7,369 nt of DNA from CAYGWP01 sp964353455 (GCA_964353455.1 CAYGWP010000364.1:1-7369), one strand, 5' to 3'. Shown: positions 1-5,918, numbered from the stretch's first letter. Notes: generated by a model from the letters alone, not told the origin. Numbers and translations: made by a program.

Positions 1-12
1 CCGGACGGTGTT

Positions 13-573
13 CTACGGCCCGGTGCGCGCCCCGACGGCGCCGAGCCGCGCGCCCCTGAGGCCCCTCACTATGCGGCAGACGGCCCCGAAGCGGGCGAGG
101 TCCTTCTTGAATTCCTTCGTCTCGGGGTCGATACAGTGGAAGTCGGTAAGGCTGAACGGTATGCCGTACTGGTCGAGGTTATTACAGACCGACATTTTCC
201 CGCAGAACGAATCGCGGCGGTCGGCCACGGTCATCTTCTTCTCTTCGTCGGGCCAGGCGTGCACCAGGACGGGGACCCGCAGGCCCGACATGCGCAGGGC
301 GTTGGCCACGGCCTTCTCATCGCCGAAGTTGGGCAGGGTCACCAGGACGCCGCCGATCCGGTCCGCGTTTTTCTTGAAGAGGTCTGCGCAGAGGCGGGCA
401 TCGGCCAGCGACTCGACGGCCCCGCCCTTGGCCTCCTTCGCGCCCAGGCAGACGGTGTCGAAGCCCTGCTCCTTGAGGACCTTCAGGATGGCGGTGCGGC
501 CCGTGTGGGCCAGGTGCGTCGGGAAAAAGCCTCGCGTTCCGACCAGGACGGCAAGGGTGGTTCTTTTCGCCAT
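13..573 (-). CDS. L-fucose/L-arabinose isomerase-family protein, N-terminal part, interrupted by in-frame TAG
   Basis: The 186 residues read like the N-terminal region of the FucI/AraA-like ketol-isomerase family, which interconverts aldoses and ketoses in the cytoplasm. The start ATG (573-571) follows AAGGAG (585-580) at a 6-nt spacing. An N-terminal Rossmann-like stretch (AVLVGTRGFFPTH, residues 8-20) is followed by a conserved-looking block, DRRDSFCGKMSVCNNLDQYGIPFSLTD. The frame then reaches LRGARLGAVGARTGP and stops at TAG (15-13). The four codons beyond it, to the window edge, read N-T-V-R. From memory, family members continue GAR-x-x-(aromatic)-NTVRYSEK at this point, so the TAG appears to replace one internal residue. 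Full-length members are well over 400 residues, and the metal-binding and catalytic C-terminal domain would lie off-window. There is no signal peptide. It is the last gene of a minus-strand cluster behind two exported ThuA-like genes. It could be a fresh pseudogene, a sequencing error or a recoded stop. Family assignment is fairly secure; substrate is unknown. Confidence 0.72.
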   Translation of the reverse strand: MAKRTTLAVLVGTRGFFPTHLAHTGRTAILKVLKEQGFDTVCLGAKEAKGGAVESLADARLCADLFKKNADRIGGVLVTLPNFGDEKAVANALRMSGLRVPVLVHAWPDEEKKMTVADRRDSFCGKMSVCNNLDQYGIPFSLTDFHCIDPETKEFKKDLARFGAVCRIVRGLRGARLGAVGARTGP

Positions 574-612
574 GGAAGGCTCCTTAACGGAAGTTCAAAG
601 TGAAAAGTTGCA

Positions 613-639
613 CGTCGCCGTTTGCGGCGACGGCTAAAC
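613..639 (-). repeat. GTTTAGCCG-type hairpin behind the second ThuA-like gene
   Basis: Read on the minus strand, the sequence is GTTTAGCCGTCGCCG, then loop CAAA, then CGGCGACG. The 8-bp stem is 613-620 paired with 625-632. It begins 5 nt after the TGA stop of the gene ending at 645. It belongs to the same family as the copies at 1615-1720. There is no T-tract after the stem, so it is not a canonical intrinsic terminator, although it could protect the mRNA 3' end or mark the intercistronic gap before the isomerase gene. Confidence 0.7.
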
Positions 640-644
640 ATGGA

Positions 645-1568
645 TCACCTTTTCGCATCGGCCTTCGGCGCGGCCGGGGCGGGCGGCGGCGTGGCGGGCG
701 CCGAGGGTATGTCGGCCGGCGCGGGAATCGTCACCGCGCCCGTTGCCGCCCACTCCGTTCCGCGCACCATCAGCGCTGCGCACCCCGGATGCGCCACGCT
801 CGTCGCATCGTGGCCCAGGAGGTTCACGAACACGCGGCCCTTGCCGCAGGTCACCGTGAAGACCATCGGCTCGTTCGTGCCGGTGCCCTTGAACGCCGGC
901 TCGGCGAAGGCGGTGACGAGGATATGCACGTTCTCAGCCGGGCCGCGCATGCCCTGGTACAACTCATCCTTGGCATGCCTCCACGTCGGCGGCAGGCCCC
1001 TGGTGATGGGGTGCTCGGCGTCGCGGATGCGAACCTCGTATGCCCACTGCGGCCCGTGTCCCGCGCCCGGCCCCTCGCCCTTGGGCGTGCGGACGACCTT
1101 GCCGGAATCGTCCATCGTGAGGCGGTCGCCGGTTGTGTTGCCCTGCCAGAGGAGGCCGACCATCTTCGTCCACTCGGGCCAGTTGGTGAAGGCGTTGTTG
1201 GCGGCATGGAAGATGACGAGGCCGCCGCCGTCGGCCATGTACTTTTCGAGGGCCTTGTTGGCCTCGGCCGGCCACGCCTGGCCGTTATAGTTCGAGAAGA
1301 CGACCCGGTACTTGGCGAGATCGGGCTTGAAGTTCGCCCAGGCGTCGGCCGGGGCGCCCTTGGGCGGGCTCGTCAGGACATCGACCGTAAACCGCCCGGT
1401 CTTCTCGAGCATCACCTTGATGACGGGGGTGGTGGCGGCCCAGCCGTGGTTGTTCTGGCCGTCGATGAGAAGAACATTGATCTTCGCCTGCCCGGCGGCG
1501 GGTGCGGCAATCGCCGCCAGGGCGATGACGGCGGCGACCATAGCGAAATATCGACATGACTTTGGCAT
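645..1568 (-). CDS. Exported ThuA-like domain protein (second paralog)
   Basis: This 307-residue protein has an N-terminal signal peptide (basic MPKSCR, hydrophobic core to about residue 25, likely cleavage near APAAGQ-A). The mature part is a single ThuA-like domain, a class I glutamine-amidotransferase-like fold found in trehalose-utilisation protein ThuA and many exported proteins of sugar-degrading bacteria. Visible family signatures are the first strand and loop VLLIDGQNNHGW (about 32-43), GGGLVIFHAANNAF (114-127, histidine in the nucleophile-elbow position), HPITRGLP (186-193), DELY (201-204), and NEP followed by GKGRVFVNLLGHD (about 232-244). A Pro/Ala-rich charged tail follows residue 282. 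The start is supported by AAGGAG (1581-1576), 7 nt before ATG. It lies downstream of its paralog (157-nt gap) and 71 nt ahead of the isomerase-like gene, probably as one transcript. The true biochemical activity of ThuA-like proteins is not settled; a periplasmic carbohydrate-related role is inferred. Confidence 0.85.
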   Translation of the reverse strand: MPKSCRYFAMVAAVIALAAIAAPAAGQAKINVLLIDGQNNHGWAATTPVIKVMLEKTGRFTVDVLTSPPKGAPADAWANFKPDLAKYRVVFSNYNGQAWPAEANKALEKYMADGGGLVIFHAANNAFTNWPEWTKMVGLLWQGNTTGDRLTMDDSGKVVRTPKGEGPGAGHGPQWAYEVRIRDAEHPITRGLPPTWRHAKDELYQGMRGPAENVHILVTAFAEPAFKGTGTNEPMVFTVTCGKGRVFVNLLGHDATSVAHPGCAALMVRGTEWAATGAVTIPAPADIPSAPATPPPAPAAPKADAKR

Positions 1569-1605
1569 GGCAATACTCCTTGCGCAAGAGCGAGCCTACC
1601 CCAAG

Positions 1606-1687
1606 TTCGCGGCCGTTCAGCCGTCGCCGCGAACGGCGACTGGCATTTCGCAGTCGTTTAGCCGTCGCCGCGAACGGCGACGGACAT
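1606..1687 (+). repeat. Two tandem 41-nt units with GTTYAGCCG hairpin core
   Basis: Units 1606-1646 and 1647-1687 are direct repeats with 36 of 41 positions identical by eye. Both start TTCGC and contain AGCCGTCGCCG-CGAA-CGGCGAC, which folds as a stem with a CGAA loop. The second unit completes a 9-bp stem (CCGTCGCCG/CGGCGACGG). Only two units are present, with no spacer-like variable sequence, so this is a palindromic intergenic repeat rather than a CRISPR array. Confidence 0.75.
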
Positions 1688-1720
1688 TAGGACCGCGGCC
1701 GTGTGCGGCCGCGGCTAAAC
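1656..1720. repeat. 65-bp head-to-head pair of GTTTAGCCG hairpins (BIME-like)
   Basis: GTTTAGCCG (1656-1664) and its reverse complement CGGCTAAAC (1712-1720) bound a 65-bp element. Inside are two hairpins. The left is CCGTCGCCG-CGAA-CGGCGACGG. The right is CCGCGGCCG (1693-1701), loop TGTG, CGGCCGCGG (1706-1714). The arrangement resembles paired REP/BIME elements of other bacteria. The right half follows the TAA of the upstream ThuA-like gene after 5 nt, in the same relative position as the hairpin behind the other paralog. Confidence 0.7.
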
Positions 1721-1725
1721 GTGGA

Positions 1726-2673
1726 TTACTTTTTCGCCGGGGCGGGCACTTCCGGCGGAGGCGGAAACTCCTTCGGCGCAGCAATCGTCACCGCGCCCGT
1801 CGCCGCCCACTCCGTGCCGCGCTCTAGCAGTATCGCCGCATCCGGCGCCGCCGTCTGGATAACGTGATGCCCTAGCACCGTCACGAACACGCGGCCCTTG
1901 CCGAACGGGACCGTCCAGGCCACGGGTTCGTTCATGCCGGTGCCCTTCCATGCCGCATCATCCTTGGAGGAGAGGGCCGTGACGAGGATTTGCATGTCCT
2001 TTGCCGGGCCGCGGAGGCTGGCGTAGAGTTCATCGCTGATGTGCACCCACTTGGCGGGCACGCCCTTGGTGATTGGATGTTCCGCATTACGGACCGTGCA
2101 CGGGAACTGGTGTGCCGCGCCGTGGTGTCCGCCCAGGCCCTCGCCGGCGGCGCGAAGGACGACCTTGCCGCCATCGTCCATCGCGATGCCCCCGGCGGTC
2201 TTCGCGTCGCGGGCCCAGCCTATGCCGATCATCTTGTTGTAGGCGTCCCACTGGGCGAAGGCCGCGACGGCAAAGTGATAGGCGACGAAGCCGCCGCCGT
2301 CGGCCACGTACTTCTCGAAGGCCTTCTGGACGTCCTCTGGCCACGGCTGGCCGCAATAGTTCGAGAGGACCGCCTGGCACTTGGAGAAATCGGGCTTGAA
2401 CTTCTCCCATGCGGCCTTGTTGGCGGCCTTTGCGGCATCATCGGCGTTCTTCGGGAGGGAAGGCGGACTCGTCAGGACATCGACCGTAAAGCGGCCGGTC
2501 TTTTCGAGCATCTCCTTGATGGCCGGCGTGGTGGCCTTCCAGTCGTGTCCGTTCTGGCCGTCGATGATGAGGACGCTGACCTTCCCCGCCCCTGTGGCGG
2601 GGGCCGGCGCGGCGATTGCCGCCAGGGCGACGACCGCCGCCAGGGCGATGAGGCAACGATAGGCTGTGCGCAT
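1726..2673 (-). CDS. Exported ThuA-like domain protein (first paralog)
   Basis: This 315-residue protein has a signal peptide (MRTAYRC, hydrophobic core LIALAAVVALAAIAAPA, cleavage probably near residues 26-30) and one ThuA-like domain. Signatures are VLIIDGQNGHDW (34-45), GGGFVAYHFAVAAF (126-139), HPITKGVP (199-206), DELY (214-217) and GKGRVFVTVLGHH (about 258-270). A Pro-rich tail ends in lysines. The elbow motif departs from the usual HAxNxF, which its paralog keeps, so the active-site-like pocket may have changed. An inserted Lys/Ala-rich segment (about 72-91) is absent from the paralog. Two blocks are almost identical between the copies: MLEKTGRFTVDVLTSPP and RGTEWAATGAVTI. The start ATG is preceded by AAAGGAT at about 9 nt. 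It is the promoter-proximal gene of the leftward cluster and diverges from lnt. Role is inferred to be periplasmic and carbohydrate-related; the exact reaction is unknown. Confidence 0.85.
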   Translation of the reverse strand: MRTAYRCLIALAAVVALAAIAAPAPATGAGKVSVLIIDGQNGHDWKATTPAIKEMLEKTGRFTVDVLTSPPSLPKNADDAAKAANKAAWEKFKPDFSKCQAVLSNYCGQPWPEDVQKAFEKYVADGGGFVAYHFAVAAFAQWDAYNKMIGIGWARDAKTAGGIAMDDGGKVVLRAAGEGLGGHHGAAHQFPCTVRNAEHPITKGVPAKWVHISDELYASLRGPAKDMQILVTALSSKDDAAWKGTGMNEPVAWTVPFGKGRVFVTVLGHHVIQTAAPDAAILLERGTEWAATGAVTIAAPKEFPPPPEVPAPAKK

Positions 2674-2704
2674 GTTCGACCATCCTTTCAGGGTGATAGG
2701 GTTC

Positions 2705-2724
2705 CCCGCCGCTTCGTCGGCGGG
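2705..2724 (-). other. Small GC-rich hairpin in the leader of the leftward ThuA gene
   Basis: CCCGCCG (2705-2711) and CGGCGGG (2718-2724) form a 7-bp perfect stem with a 6-nt loop. If the weak leftward promoter is real, this would sit at the extreme 5' end of the transcript and could stabilise it. In GC-rich DNA a stem this short can arise by chance. Confidence 0.3.
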
Positions 2725-2730
2725 CCGTCC

Positions 2731-2758
2731 AGAGTACCCTGGCAGGTTGCGGAATCAA
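2731..2758 (-). promoter_or_regulatory. Weak candidate leftward promoter
   Basis: On the minus strand TTGATT (2758-2753) and TACTCT (2736-2731) are separated by 16 nt. They match the sigma70 consensus at 4/6 and 3/6. The position, 58 nt or more before the ATG at 2673, is suitable for the ThuA cluster, but the match is poor. Confidence 0.25.
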
Positions 2759-2780
2759 GCGTTTTCACGCGACGCCGCGC

Positions 2781-2809
2781 TTGACACCCCGCCGGGCCAG
2801 GCCGACAAT
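2781..2809 (+). promoter_or_regulatory. Sigma70-type promoter for lnt
   Basis: TTGACA (2781-2786, a perfect -35) is followed by a 17-nt spacer and GACAAT (2804-2809, 4/6 match to the -10). Initiation would fall near 2816, giving a leader of about 20 nt before ATG 2836. The element stands out in a GC-rich intergenic region. It also predicts that the palindrome at 2929-2990 is transcribed. Confidence 0.6.
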
Positions 2810-2835
2810 GGGCCGACTTTGGTAAGGGCTGGTCG

Positions 2836-4794
2836 ATGGCTGAACGCCGCAAAGAGAAACGGGCGCTGTGGCCGAACGGGGCGGGCGTGGCGAATGTCGC
2901 GTCTCAGCACGAGGCGGTCGCGCCGCACGCAGGACAAAAAGGGTCCAGGACCCCTAACGACTTTAAGGGTCCTGGACCCTTTTTGCCTGCACGCGGCCGA
3001 TACCCGGCCATACGGGCGGCGATACAGGCATACCTGCTGGCCCTCATCTCGGCGGGACTCCTGACGCTCGCCCTGCCGCCGGCAGAAATCTCGTGGCTGG
3101 CGTACCTGGCCCTCATTCCACTCATCATCATGGCCGTGCGGACGCAGTCGGGCGGGCGGGTCTTCCGGGCGGCTTGGTTCGGCGGCACGGTCTTCTTCGC
3201 CATCAACCTCTACTGGCTCTGGATCGTGACGAAGGCCGGGTGCCTGGCGGTCATTCCGTACCTGGGCCTCTACTGGGCGGCGTTTGCGTGGGTCTTGAGG
3301 CGGATGTTTTTCGCCACGCGGCTGCCGCTGACGATCCTGGCGCCCGTCCTCTGGGTTGCGCTGGAACTCGTGCGGGCGTGGGGCCTCCTGGGCCTTCCGT
3401 GGATTTACGTCGGGCACACGCAGTACGAGAACCTCGCCCTTATTCAGATTTCCGACACGCTTGGGGCGTATGGTGTGAGTTTCCTCGTGTTGATGACGGC
3501 CGGCCTGGTGACCGATTTCCTCACGAGGCCGCTGTTCGTGAAGGCTTCGAGCCGCGACCGTGAGGTCGCGGGTACGCCCGAACGGGTACGCCGCTTCAGC
3601 CCCCTCTTAATTGCGATGGCTGCGCTCACGGCCGCGGCATGGGCAGGCACGGTCGGCTACGGCCTCTGGCGACTCGGCCAGAACGGGCGCGAGGCCGGGC
3701 CGGTCGTCGCAAGCATCCAGACGTGCGTCCCGCAGGAACTGAAGCAGGAGGCCCGCCTGCGGCAGATCGAGGAACTCGAAGAGAAGATGCTCGCCGAGCA
3801 GATCGACCTTACGGACCAGGCCCTCGCAAAGGCGAGGCAAGAGGGCCTCAAGGCCGACTTCATCATCTGGCCCGAAACGATGGTCCCCGGAATCCAGAAC
3901 CAGGAATTCCTGGAAGGCGACCTGGCGAAAAGCATCTCCGACCCCGACATGCTCATCGTCTTCAACTATCTCCAGCGGCGGTCGCGGATGTACTGGGAGA
4001 AGGTCCGCCAGGCGGCCGCTGCCGACGGGGCGCCCATCCTCTTCGGCGCGCACGCCTGCGTCATCGAGGGGGCCTACCGCCTGCCCGGCGGCGGATACAT
4101 GCCACGCGGCCCGCGATATAACACCGCGTACCTGGTCGCCCCGGACACCAAGCCGTACGCGGCCGTCCACACCTACGCCAAGTGCCACCTCGTCCCGTTC
4201 GGCGAGTACCTGCCGCTGGAGTTCTGGCCGGGCCTGCGCAACTGGCTTCTCACGTTCACTCCATATACCTATGATTATAGCCTGACGCCCGGCGGACACG
4301 ACCAGGCGCCCTTCGTCCTGCGATATGAGGGCCGGGAGGCCCGCTTCCAGGTCCCCATCTGCTACGAGGACGCCATGCCGTACCGCGTGCGCGAGATGGT
4401 CCGCTCCAGCGATCCCGCGCGGCCGAAGGCGGTCGATTTCCTCGTCAACATCTCAAATGACGGCTGGTTCGGCGGCAGCATCGAACTGGACCAGCACCTG
4501 AACCTGTGCGTCTTCAGGGCGGTGGAGAACCGCGTGCCGATCGTCCGGTCGGTCAACACCGGCATCAGCGCCATCATCGCTTCCGACGGGCGGATCGAGA
4601 CGGTCGTCCAGCAGAACGGGCGGCGCAGGTGGATAACCGGCGGCATCGTCGGCCGGCTTTATCTCGACGACCGCCTGGCGCCCTACACGCGTATCGGCGA
4701 TGCCTTCGCCCTGGCGTGCCTGGCCGCATCGCTGGCCCTGGCCGCGGCAACCATCGTGATATGGCTACGCAAGCGCAAGGAGGCCCGCGCATGA
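2836..4794 (+). CDS. lnt: Apolipoprotein N-acyltransferase (Lnt)
   Basis: Lnt transfers an acyl chain from phospholipid to the N-terminal cysteine of diacylated lipoproteins in the inner membrane, the last step of lipoprotein maturation. The 652 residues contain a multi-helix membrane region (first segment about 61-83, more to about 230, another about 256-278), then a nitrilase-type domain, then a C-terminal helix (about 622-644) with a basic end. The expected catalytic residues are present: Glu347 in IIWPETMVPG, Lys449 in YAKCHLVPFGEYLP, and Cys509 in PICYED. Glu457, Tyr510 and Glu511 are also kept, as are NISNDGWFG (538-546) and NTGISAII (574-581). The E. coli enzyme is 512 residues. Extra length comes from a roughly 50-residue N-terminus and a longer loop between Glu347 and Lys449. 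ATG 2836 has only a weak AAGGG ribosome site but fits the promoter. Residues 34-51 are encoded by a palindrome, so the true start could be GTG 2887 or TTG 2983. The stop overlaps the next gene by ATGA. Confidence 0.95.
   Translation: MAERRKEKRALWPNGAGVANVASQHEAVAPHAGQKGSRTPNDFKGPGPFLPARGRYPAIRAAIQAYLLALISAGLLTLALPPAEISWLAYLALIPLIIMAVRTQSGGRVFRAAWFGGTVFFAINLYWLWIVTKAGCLAVIPYLGLYWAAFAWVLRRMFFATRLPLTILAPVLWVALELVRAWGLLGLPWIYVGHTQYENLALIQISDTLGAYGVSFLVLMTAGLVTDFLTRPLFVKASSRDREVAGTPERVRRFSPLLIAMAALTAAAWAGTVGYGLWRLGQNGREAGPVVASIQTCVPQELKQEARLRQIEELEEKMLAEQIDLTDQALAKARQEGLKADFIIWPETMVPGIQNQEFLEGDLAKSISDPDMLIVFNYLQRRSRMYWEKVRQAAAADGAPILFGAHACVIEGAYRLPGGGYMPRGPRYNTAYLVAPDTKPYAAVHTYAKCHLVPFGEYLPLEFWPGLRNWLLTFTPYTYDYSLTPGGHDQAPFVLRYEGREARFQVPICYEDAMPYRVREMVRSSDPARPKAVDFLVNISNDGWFGGSIELDQHLNLCVFRAVENRVPIVRSVNTGISAIIASDGRIETVVQQNGRRRWITGGIVGRLYLDDRLAPYTRIGDAFALACLAASLALAAATIVIWLRKRKEARA
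2929..2990. repeat. Near-perfect palindrome (24-bp stem) at the 5' end of lnt
   Basis: CAAAAAGGGTCCAGGACCC (2935-2953) is the exact reverse complement of 2967-2985: 19 bp without mismatch around a 13-nt loop. Five further pairs (2929-2933 with 2986-2990) follow after one bulged A (2934). Each 13-bp arm core GGGTCC-N-GGACCC is itself a palindrome. The hexamer GCACGC occurs at 2925-2930 and again at 2989-2994, like a short target duplication. The arms end in A5/T5 next to G+C-rich stem, so the unit also has the form of a bidirectional intrinsic terminator. It lies inside the lnt reading frame and introduces no stop there. Confidence 0.8.
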
Positions 4795-5831
4795 AACGGG
4801 AGACCATCGCCCTGGGACTGGCGCTGGTGACGGCCGCAGGTTGCAGCATGGCACAGCAGCGGCCCGCCGCGCCGGAGGTCGATTCCGCCAAGGTCGCGGC
4901 GTACAGCGTCCTCGTCGAGGCCCTGCACAGCGGCCAGCCGCCGCTTCAGAAACTTGCGATCGAGGGGTTCCTTGAATCCGACGCCCCGCCGCCGCGGGAT
5001 GCTCTCGAGCCGCTGGCCGACGGTCCGGACCCGCGAGTCCGCGCGATGGCCGTCACGCTCCTCGGGACGATGCGCCAGCCGGTCCTCGTGCCGCTGCTTC
5101 AGCGCAAGAGCCTCGACGCCGACCCTGCGGTGCGTCTTGCCGCCGCCTTCGGGCTGGCGATGGCGGGCGACGCCTCGCAGGTCATGGCCCTTCGCGACGC
5201 CCTGGCCTCGCCCGACGTGACGCTCCGCCGCACGGCCGCATGGCTGCTGGGCCTCATGAACAACCCGACCGCCGTCGGCATGCTGCGGCTGAAACTGGAC
5301 GACCCCGACGCGGTGGTCGTCCTGCGCACGGCCGAGGCCCTCGGGCGACTGGGGTCGCACGACGGACTCCAGGCCGTGCGGATACTCGTGGAGTACGAGC
5401 GTCACGAGATCCGGTGGGCGGCCACGCGGCTGCTTGGCCGCATCGGCACGACCGCAGACATACCGCGACTCGAGAAACTCTGCCAGAGCCGGTTCCTGGA
5501 CGTGAAGTTTGCGGCGATTGCGGCCATCGCCATGCTCGGCGACTTCAAGCGAATCGGCATGCTCATGGACCTCGTGGATGCACCCGAGGCCGAGGTGCGG
5601 GTCCTGGCCGCATGGGAACTCGGCGGCACAGGGTACACGCCGGCCATCGAGCGTCTTGCGCGCCTGCTGGCACAGCCGGACGCCACGGAACGTGCGGCCG
5701 GGGCGGCGGCGATCCTGCGGATTCAATCGACGCGGCAGCCCTGGCGGACGCGGATCCTGGCGGACCAGCCCACGCCGGAAGGGCCTCTGCCCCAGCCCGC
5801 CGGGCCGCCCGCTACGCCCAAGAATCCATGA
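4791..5831 (+). CDS. HEAT-repeat lipoprotein
   Basis: The start ATG 4791 overlaps the lnt stop (ATGA) and follows a full AAGGAGG (4777-4783) at 7 nt. The 346-residue product begins MKRETIALGLALVTAAGC, a lipoprotein signal peptide with lipobox AAGC and Cys18 as the acylated residue. Residues about 50-320 are HEAT-like helical pairs. Diagnostic second-helix segments include DPRVRAMAVTLLGTM, DPAVRLAAAFGLAMAGD, HEIRWAATRLLGRIG and AEVRVLAAWELGGTG, spaced about 31-37 residues apart. A Pro-rich tail ends at NP. HEAT solenoids act as protein-binding scaffolds; no catalytic motif is visible. Serine at +2 (CSM) gives no inner-membrane retention signal by the E. coli Asp+2 rule, so outer-membrane anchoring facing the periplasm is likely. 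Coupling to lnt suggests it is a substrate and perhaps a partner in envelope biogenesis. The partner is unknown. Confidence 0.88.
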   Translation: MKRETIALGLALVTAAGCSMAQQRPAAPEVDSAKVAAYSVLVEALHSGQPPLQKLAIEGFLESDAPPPRDALEPLADGPDPRVRAMAVTLLGTMRQPVLVPLLQRKSLDADPAVRLAAAFGLAMAGDASQVMALRDALASPDVTLRRTAAWLLGLMNNPTAVGMLRLKLDDPDAVVVLRTAEALGRLGSHDGLQAVRILVEYERHEIRWAATRLLGRIGTTADIPRLEKLCQSRFLDVKFAAIAAIAMLGDFKRIGMLMDLVDAPEAEVRVLAAWELGGTGYTPAIERLARLLAQPDATERAAGAAAILRIQSTRQPWRTRILADQPTPEGPLPQPAGPPATPKNP

Positions 5832-5836
5832 TCTGT

Positions 5837-5918
5837 GGGTGGCACGGCCACGCTGTTGCGTGGCCGTGGCAGTTGCGCGCCAAGACCACGGTCACGCAAA
5901 AGCGTGACCGTGCCACCC
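5837..5918. repeat. 82-bp double-hairpin element with 11-bp terminal inverted repeats
   Basis: GGGTGGCACGG (5837-5847) and CCGTGCCACCC (5908-5918) are exact inverted ends. Two internal hairpins lie between them. The first spans 5841-5870 with a TGTT loop, and its inner 11 bp (CACGGCCACGC side) are perfect. The second pairs CACGGTCACGC (5887-5897) with GCGTGACCGTG (5902-5912) around an AAAA loop. The element starts 5 nt after the stop of the HEAT lipoprotein gene. I recall similar CACGGTCACGC-type palindromes in planctomycete intergenic DNA, but copy number cannot be seen from one window. Confidence 0.75.

Noticed and set aside
13..573. Genome-wide reassignment of TAG as explanation for the isomerase interruption
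   Set aside because: The coiled-coil gene at 6146-6991 ends at TAG in a natural position overlapping the next start, so TAG seems to work as a stop here.
600..1559. Long plus-strand open frame opposite the second ThuA-like gene
   Set aside because: It is an antisense shadow of a confidently recognised exported protein. The translation is Arg/Gly-rich without domains, as expected in GC-rich DNA.
1606..1720. Regular 41-nt repeats considered as a CRISPR array
   Set aside because: Only two direct units, no unique spacers, and flanked by an inverted copy; it is a palindromic intergenic repeat cluster.
1693..1720. GTTTAGCCG hairpins considered as intrinsic terminators
   Set aside because: No T-run follows the stem in the direction of the minus-strand genes. 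They may still shape mRNA ends, but the terminator signature is missing.
1990..2784. Long plus-strand open frame opposite the first ThuA-like gene
   Set aside because: Same reason: antisense to a clear ThuA-like gene, no ribosome site and no recognisable domain.
3607..4299. Minus-strand open frame opposite lnt
   Set aside because: It covers the catalytic region of Lnt on the other strand; its composition is that of a GC-driven shadow.
4506..4790. Upstream extension of the HEAT lipoprotein frame into lnt
   Set aside because: The lipoprotein signal peptide and AAGGAGG place the start at 4791. The extension only reads the Lnt catalytic domain out of frame.
4683..5726. Long (347-codon) minus-strand open frame opposite the HEAT lipoprotein
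   Set aside because: The plus strand has a lipobox, repeats and a perfect ribosome site. The minus-strand product is His/Arg-rich with no domain or start signal.
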